A stretch of DNA of 8,213 nt from Chloroflexia bacterium (GTDB taxonomy: Bacteria; Chloroflexota; Chloroflexia; Thermomicrobiales; CFX8), in assembly GCA_013696045.1 (NCBI GenBank), contig JACCZH010000179.1, positions 1 to 8,213 of the forward strand, in the 5' to 3' direction. The position numbers and the translations under genes are program-made. The notes below the pieces were generated by a model. The model was not told where the DNA came from. It ran no database searches and saw only the letters and a list, made by a program, of their open reading frames with translations. The first letter of the stretch is position 1; every line of letters begins with the position of its first letter. This document shows, one piece after another, positions 5,491 to 8,213 of the stretch.

Positions 5491-6834
5491 TCAAGGTGAC
5501 AGGCGAGTTTTACCAGAGCCGGGTTGCGTGGTGTCTTTGCTGAGCACGTCCGGAACGGGGTCGACGAGGGGTTGAGTCGCTACCTGTGCGGCCGCGGCCG
5601 ATTGGGACGCATGAAAGCGCGAGAAGTAGATGTAGAAGAGCAGCATTGCGAGTGTCATGAATAACGCATAGCTTGCGAACGTTGCGCTGTACCCATAACG
5701 CACGATCACATTGCCGCCGGCAAAGGCTGCCAGCGCAAAGCCGATGTTCCACGCGCCGGAGCGGTACCCGAAGACGGCGGTGCGCGCCTTGGCTGGCAAG
5801 ACACCGGCGATGTAGGAGCTGTCGATCGGCCAGCCCATGTTAATCGAGGCGGTCCTCACCATATGGGCAACGACGGCGATCCAGAGCGCCGGAAAGAAGA
5901 TCAGGAGCAGGAATAATGGCAGCGGCGCGAGCCGCACCATCACCACCGCCGTTTGCGCCCCGAAGCGGCTGGCTAGATATGGTGAGCCCAACCCCAGCAT
6001 CGCGGCCGCGATACCGGCGATCGAAAAGATCAGCCCGATCTGCCCGGCGCTGGCCCCGAGGGTGGAGAGGTAGACATTATAGAAAGGAAAGACCATTCCC
6101 GCGCCAAGGCTCATCAACCCGCCGACCGCGATAAACACCACCATGTGCCGGCGCACTCGTCCTGGCTCCAACGGCGGTAAGCCGGTCTGGGTTTCCTGGG
6201 ATGCGTCTTCCGGCTTGGAGCGTTTCCGCTGCTCGGACATCCTGAACAGTGGAATGAGCGCCAGTGACGCAATGCCAAGGCCGATAAAAAGCGTGTAGCG
6301 GAAAGCCGCCGCGCTTGGCGCTTCAACCGGCGAGACGGCCGCCAACGCCCGGGGAGTAAACCCTCCCACCAGACTGGCCACCGTCATTGAGAGCGAGTTG
6401 AGTGAAAAGGTGAGCGCCGCGACTCCCTGTCGCTCCGAGCTGCGCGTGAGGTCGACGATAAAGGGCATGGTTGGCACAAAGAGAAAGGCCGTTCCAACGC
6501 CCCCGAGAACTGCCAGCGACAGCAGAATAACCGGATGGGTGATGGTAATGAGCAGAATGGAGCTGCCCAGGAAGAAGATGAAGCCGAGCATGACGCAACG
6601 CCAGATACCTAGCCGGTTGATGAGGATACCCATCGCGAGAGACATCGCGGCGATGCCCACGGTATGGATAGCGTTAAACGCGCCGATGTAATCCTCACGT
6701 AGATCTAGCTGGAGCAGGTAGAGATTGAAAATCAGCATAAACATGCCGATGCCGACATTGGCGGCCAGGGTGAAGAGCAGAAAGAGTTTGACGTCTCGCC
6801 TGTACTGCCGGATGCGTTGAATAAAGGATCGCAT
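5491..6834 (-). CDS. Major facilitator superfamily transporter (447 aa)
   Basis: This is a 447-residue multi-pass protein with two six-helix halves split by a charged central loop (about 200-230: MSEQRKRSKPEDASQETQTG). The N-half begins with a basic stretch (QRIRQYRRDVK), then LFLLFTLAANVGIGMFMLIFNLYLL. The loop after helix 2 carries the MFS motif-A-like GILINRLGIWR (near 69-79), and a second copy ASRFGAQTAVV sits in the C-half. A hydrophilic tail of about 35 residues ends the protein. MFS proteins of this sort are proton-driven exporters or importers of small molecules; the adjacent TetR gene favours a drug-efflux role, though no substrate motif is diagnostic. ATG 6834 (AGG nearby) is preferred over a GTG at 6852 that has no ribosome site and overlaps the palindrome. 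It is the promoter-proximal gene of the MFS-tetR operon. Confidence 0.88.
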   Translation of the reverse strand: MRSFIQRIRQYRRDVKLFLLFTLAANVGIGMFMLIFNLYLLQLDLREDYIGAFNAIHTVGIAAMSLAMGILINRLGIWRCVMLGFIFFLGSSILLITITHPVILLSLAVLGGVGTAFLFVPTMPFIVDLTRSSERQGVAALTFSLNSLSMTVASLVGGFTPRALAAVSPVEAPSAAAFRYTLFIGLGIASLALIPLFRMSEQRKRSKPEDASQETQTGLPPLEPGRVRRHMVVFIAVGGLMSLGAGMVFPFYNVYLSTLGASAGQIGLIFSIAGIAAAMLGLGSPYLASRFGAQTAVVMVRLAPLPLFLLLIFFPALWIAVVAHMVRTASINMGWPIDSSYIAGVLPAKARTAVFGYRSGAWNIGFALAAFAGGNVIVRYGYSATFASYALFMTLAMLLFYIYFSRFHASQSAAAAQVATQPLVDPVPDVLSKDTTQPGSGKTRLSP

Positions 6835-6851
6835 GCCTTGCCTGCCGGTCA

Positions 6852-6865
6852 CGACGATATCGTCG
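6852..6865. promoter_or_regulatory. 14-bp perfect palindrome, putative TetR operator
   Basis: CGACGATATCGTCG is a perfect 14-bp palindrome lying 18 bases before the MFS start codon. It begins at about the predicted transcription start from the TATAAT at 6877-6872, a position where a bound dimer would block RNA polymerase. A TetR gene is the second gene of the operon, so this is the best candidate site for autoregulation. Confidence 0.55.
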
Positions 6866-6871
6866 AGGCGG

Positions 6872-6877
6872 ATTATA
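6872..6877 (-). promoter_or_regulatory. Consensus -10 box of the MFS-tetR operon
   Basis: The minus strand reads GGCTATAATCC, a perfect TATAAT. No good -35 is found at 16-18 nt (GCGCAC lies there), so an activator or an alternative contact may be needed. Transcription would start near 6865. Confidence 0.5.
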
Positions 6878-6950
6878 GCCTGCTAGGTGTTGGTGTGCGC
6901 CGCGCTCGTGTTATCCAATCAGGAGGGGCATATGCGTGTCGGGTTCGCGC

Positions 6951-7034
6951 CGTCATCTCGACCGGAGTGGAAAAATCCCTTTGCAGCCACAGCGTCGGTG
7001 GACCTAAGATCTCTCTACTCCGGTCGAGATGACG
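6951..7034. repeat. Non-coding inverted-repeat element (REP/MITE-like), 84 bp
   Basis: CGTCATCTCGACCGGAGT (6951-6968) is repeated perfectly in inverse orientation at 7017-7034. Extending inward, the arms cover 27 bp (6951-6977 and 7008-7034) with 24 of 27 bases paired, around a 30-nt centre. It sits in the 235-bp gap between the PPOX gene and the MFS start and contains no ORF. Repeats beginning GTCATC(T/C)CGA(C/G)CG followed by GGAG-like and GATCT-like strings are, to my knowledge, dispersed in many copies in Chloroflexota and related genomes. No target duplication is obvious. As RNA it would form a long hairpin downstream of the PPOX gene. Confidence 0.65.
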
Positions 7035-7040
7035 ATGTAT

Positions 7041-7055
7041 AGCGCTCGGGATGAC
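7041..7055 (-). repeat. Partial third copy of the GTCATC repeat end
   Basis: On the minus strand this reads GTCATCCCGAGCGCT and matches the arm of the adjacent element (GTCATCTCGACCGGA) at 11 of 15 positions. It lies only 6 nt from the element and 15 nt beyond the PPOX stop, and may be a remnant of an older, differently typed copy. Confidence 0.35.
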
Positions 7056-7069
7056 ACTGTAAAGTGCTT

Positions 7070-7477
7070 TTATCCCCCGCCGGGATGGTAGACCGTCTTC
7101 TCGGGATGCACTACCAACAGCAGGCGCGGGTCGGCGGAAAGTCCGGCTGCGTAGTCCTTGGCGCGGTCGCCGATATAGCGTTCGGCGATTCGCTCAAGCT
7201 CGGCCCTGGCGGCATCGTCGTCGTGGACGATCTCTACAGTTCCACGGATCTCGACGAAATGGTAAGAATTGCCCGGCTCCTCGACGATCACAGCGACTCT
7301 GGGGTCGTGCTCGAGATTGCGCGCCTTGCGAGTGTCAGCCGGCGCAATCATCCGTAAACTGTAGCCGTCACGGCGATACCACATCACCGTCAGCTGAGGA
7401 GCCCCGTCCGGCATCAGCGTGGCCAGCGCGGCGAATGCCGGCAAATCAAGGAGTGCCCGTTCCTGTTGTGAGAACAT
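7070..7477 (-). CDS. PPOX-class F420/flavin-dependent oxidoreductase (135 aa)
   Basis: The 135-residue product is a split-barrel protein of the pyridoxamine 5'-phosphate oxidase-like superfamily, closest in pattern to the F420-dependent Rv1155-type group (TIGR03618-like). Visible family features are EERALLDLPAFAALATLMPDGAPQLTVMWYRRDGY at residues 5-39 (here beginning with QQERALL), the ADTRKARNLEHDPRVAVIVEEPGN block (47-70) involved in cofactor phosphate binding, the strand YHFVEIRGTVEIV (72-84) and the terminal RLLLVVHPEKTVY (118-130). Members reduce small molecules or bind F420/FMN in the cytosol; the exact cofactor is not decided by sequence alone. ATG 7477 matches the family N-terminus; an upstream in-frame ATG at 7531 would add 18 residues without family similarity. 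It lies upstream of the MFS operon on the same strand, separated by the inverted-repeat element, and is probably transcribed on its own. Confidence 0.85.
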   Translation of the reverse strand: MFSQQERALLDLPAFAALATLMPDGAPQLTVMWYRRDGYSLRMIAPADTRKARNLEHDPRVAVIVEEPGNSYHFVEIRGTVEIVHDDDAARAELERIAERYIGDRAKDYAAGLSADPRLLLVVHPEKTVYHPGGG

Positions 7478-7617
7478 GGGAGTGTTGACCTTTCTTACGG
7501 GTGACGGTCGTAGCTGTTGGCACTCTAGCATTCCCGCAGCCTATCGTAGTCGCTGTGGATTGCACCTGTATTCAAAGCGTCTCGATGATTGGTCAGTTTG
7601 GTAACAATCGCATCGGT

Positions 7618-8061
7618 CTAACCACAGGTGGTGTCAATACATGCGTGGCTTGCCTCCGCCTGATTGGACTGACCAGCCACAAGTGTCCCGAGCCGGACAA
7701 GACTCTCACCGAGTCCCCGGCGCAGGTGAACGTAGGGCTGTTCCAGCCACCGCCAGGCGAACGTGGCGGTGGCTGGCGAGGAGGTGGATCGGCAGACAAA
7801 CCGCGCCACAATGCGATCAGCTGATGCTTGTGGGGCCAATCCCCTGGCGCTCGCGCGGGTTAGTTCTATTGGAATGCACGAGCGCAGGTGATCGCTGGAA
7901 TAGAGTTTCCAGCCGCACTGATGTAACCGTTGGACATCGCGCTCGAAGCTGTCTTGCCGGTCATAAACACGTACCTGAATCCTGGTAGCTACATGACGGT
8001 TGGGCAGGAATGTCTGCGCGGGCTGTGGATGTCGTTTGATGCCGTGGGTAGGCTGTCGCAT
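7618..8061 (-). CDS. Hypothetical protein, 147 aa; distal half doubtful
   Basis: A strong AGGAGG lies six bases before the ATG at 8061, which supports real translation. Residues about 28-60 (RIQVRVYDRQDSFERDVQRLHQCGWKLYSSDHL) look like a genuine small domain. A Tyr/Asp strand, an amphipathic helix and a 'GW-x-L' turn resemble short uncharacterised proteins that have 'F..D...L...GW.....'. The segment ADRIVARFVCR (81-91) could be the closing strand of that domain. After it the composition shifts to a less protein-like, Arg/Thr/Ser-rich run. Codons 96-107 coincide with the perfect 13-bp stem-loop at 7743-7776, which suggests that the C-terminal third is a read-through into non-coding or inserted sequence, the original stop having been lost. 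No function is assigned. The upstream region is full of inverted repeats, implying regulation. Confidence 0.5.
   Translation of the reverse strand: MRQPTHGIKRHPQPAQTFLPNRHVATRIQVRVYDRQDSFERDVQRLHQCGWKLYSSDHLRSCIPIELTRASARGLAPQASADRIVARFVCRSTSSPATATFAWRWLEQPYVHLRRGLGESLVRLGTLVAGQSNQAEASHACIDTTCG
7743..7776. repeat. Perfect 13-bp stem-loop inside the hypothetical ORF
   Basis: CCAGCCACCGCCA (7743-7755) and TGGCGGTGGCTGG (7764-7776) are exact complements around the 8-nt loop GGCGAACG. A perfect GC-rich stem of this length is unusual within coding sequence. It resembles a REP-type palindromic unit or a terminator stem; no T-tract follows on either strand. Confidence 0.65.
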
Positions 8062-8138
8062 GTCATCCTCCTACTATGAATACAGAAACCGGGTGGTAAC
8101 CAGTGTAGTCCGTTACGATGGTTTCTAAGGATGACATG
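8059..8138. promoter_or_regulatory. Three-block interrupted inverted repeat spanning the start of the hypothetical gene
   Basis: Three collinear blocks on the left recur in inverse order on the right: CATGTCATCCT (8059-8069) with AGGATGACATG (8128-8138), AGAAACC (8084-8090) with GGTTTCT (8120-8126), and GTAAC (8096-8100) with GTTAC (8112-8116). In all, 23 bp are paired; the left arm carries 13 extra bases between the first two blocks. The left outer block holds the start codon and part of the ribosome site of the gene at 8061; the right outer block overlaps its predicted -10. Confidence 0.5.
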
Positions 8139-8156
8139 GCATATGTAACCTGTCAA
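8128..8156 (-). promoter_or_regulatory. Possible promoter of the hypothetical gene at 8061
   Basis: On the minus strand a perfect -35 TTGACA (8156-8151) is followed 17 nt later by CATCCT (8133-8128), a poor -10. The -35 lies in the spacer of the 8-bp inverted repeat at 8143-8176. The weak -10 keeps confidence low; it may need an activator. Confidence 0.35.
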
Positions 8157-8176
8157 ATAGATAAATAGGGTTACAT
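8143..8176. promoter_or_regulatory. Inverted repeat ATGTAACC / GGTTACAT flanking a -35 box
   Basis: ATGTAACC (8143-8150) and GGTTACAT (8169-8176) are perfect 8-bp complements with an 18-nt AT-rich spacer that contains TTGACA on the minus strand. The layout is that of an operator bracketing a promoter. The GTAAC core also occurs as a second inverted pair at 8096-8116. Confidence 0.45.
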
Positions 8177-8213
8177 TATAGATCTGACGGAGAGAGACGG
8201 CCTGCTCATGCAG

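Noticed and set aside
7501..7988. Two overlapping plus-strand ORFs (7501-7824, 7641-7988)
   Set aside because: They are opposite the hypothetical gene, have Arg/Trp/Gly-rich translations across the stem-loop, and lack ribosome sites.
8137..8169. Ten-codon plus-strand ORF after AAGGATGAC (MAYVTCQIDK)
   Set aside because: The ribosome-like string is explained by the inverted repeat, and the ORF is too short to support without conservation; it is kept only as a remark in the repeat finding.
8208..8213. ATG at the right edge as start of a plus-strand gene
   Set aside because: Only two codons are visible and the nearest GGAG is about 15 nt away, so a start cannot be supported.

Overview
The window looks like a chromosomal piece of a moderately high-GC bacterium, most likely a member of the Chloroflexota (Thermomicrobia/Sphaerobacter-like). 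The pointers are an F420-dependent PPOX-class flavin protein, a mix of strong AGGAGG ribosome sites with weak ones, DrrAB-type exporters and a short GTCATCTCGACCGGAGT inverted repeat of the dispersed type common in that phylum. This placement is an inference from gene style; an actinobacterial host is not excluded. No RNA gene, CRISPR array, transposase or phage gene is visible.

Left part (1-1359), all on the minus strand. A HIT-family protein is followed after 28 nt by a solitary HicB-like antitoxin with no HicA toxin, then by a small acidic protein of unknown function (385-597). A related reading frame at the left edge (1-214) carries an in-frame amber codon. The two small proteins share N-terminal residues and a conserved 23-nt leader, so they look like a diverged duplication with one decayed copy.

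Centre (1451-6834). A small single-pass membrane protein (1451-1783) precedes a clear three-gene operon on the plus strand. It encodes a 370-residue regulator with a C-terminal ArsR-type winged helix and a long N-terminal domain, a DrrA-type ABC ATPase and an ABC-2 permease; the three are joined by GTGA and ATGA stop/start overlaps. The operon has a consensus-like promoter whose -10 element lies in one arm of a perfect 9-bp inverted repeat, which suggests autoregulation. It ends at a 12-bp perfect hairpin overlapping the permease stop codon. Converging on that hairpin from the right is an MFS transporter-TetR operon on the minus strand, with a TATAAT box and a 14-bp perfect palindrome just upstream of the MFS start. 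The two units together form an efflux island: two exporters, each with its own one-component repressor.

Right part (6835-8213). Between the MFS gene and a PPOX-class flavin/F420 oxidoreductase lies a non-coding inverted-repeat element (6951-7034). Next comes a hypothetical ORF (7618-8061) with a good ribosome site. Its N-terminal half looks protein-like, but its distal half contains a perfect 13-bp stem-loop. The terminal 150 bases are rich in interlocking inverted repeats built around GTAAC and AGGATGACATG, and look like a regulatory region.

I see no obvious new defence or mobile system. The most interesting points are the paired sensor-exporter units with their inferred operators, the unusual ArsR fusion, the duplicated small gene with its shared leader, and the structured right end.
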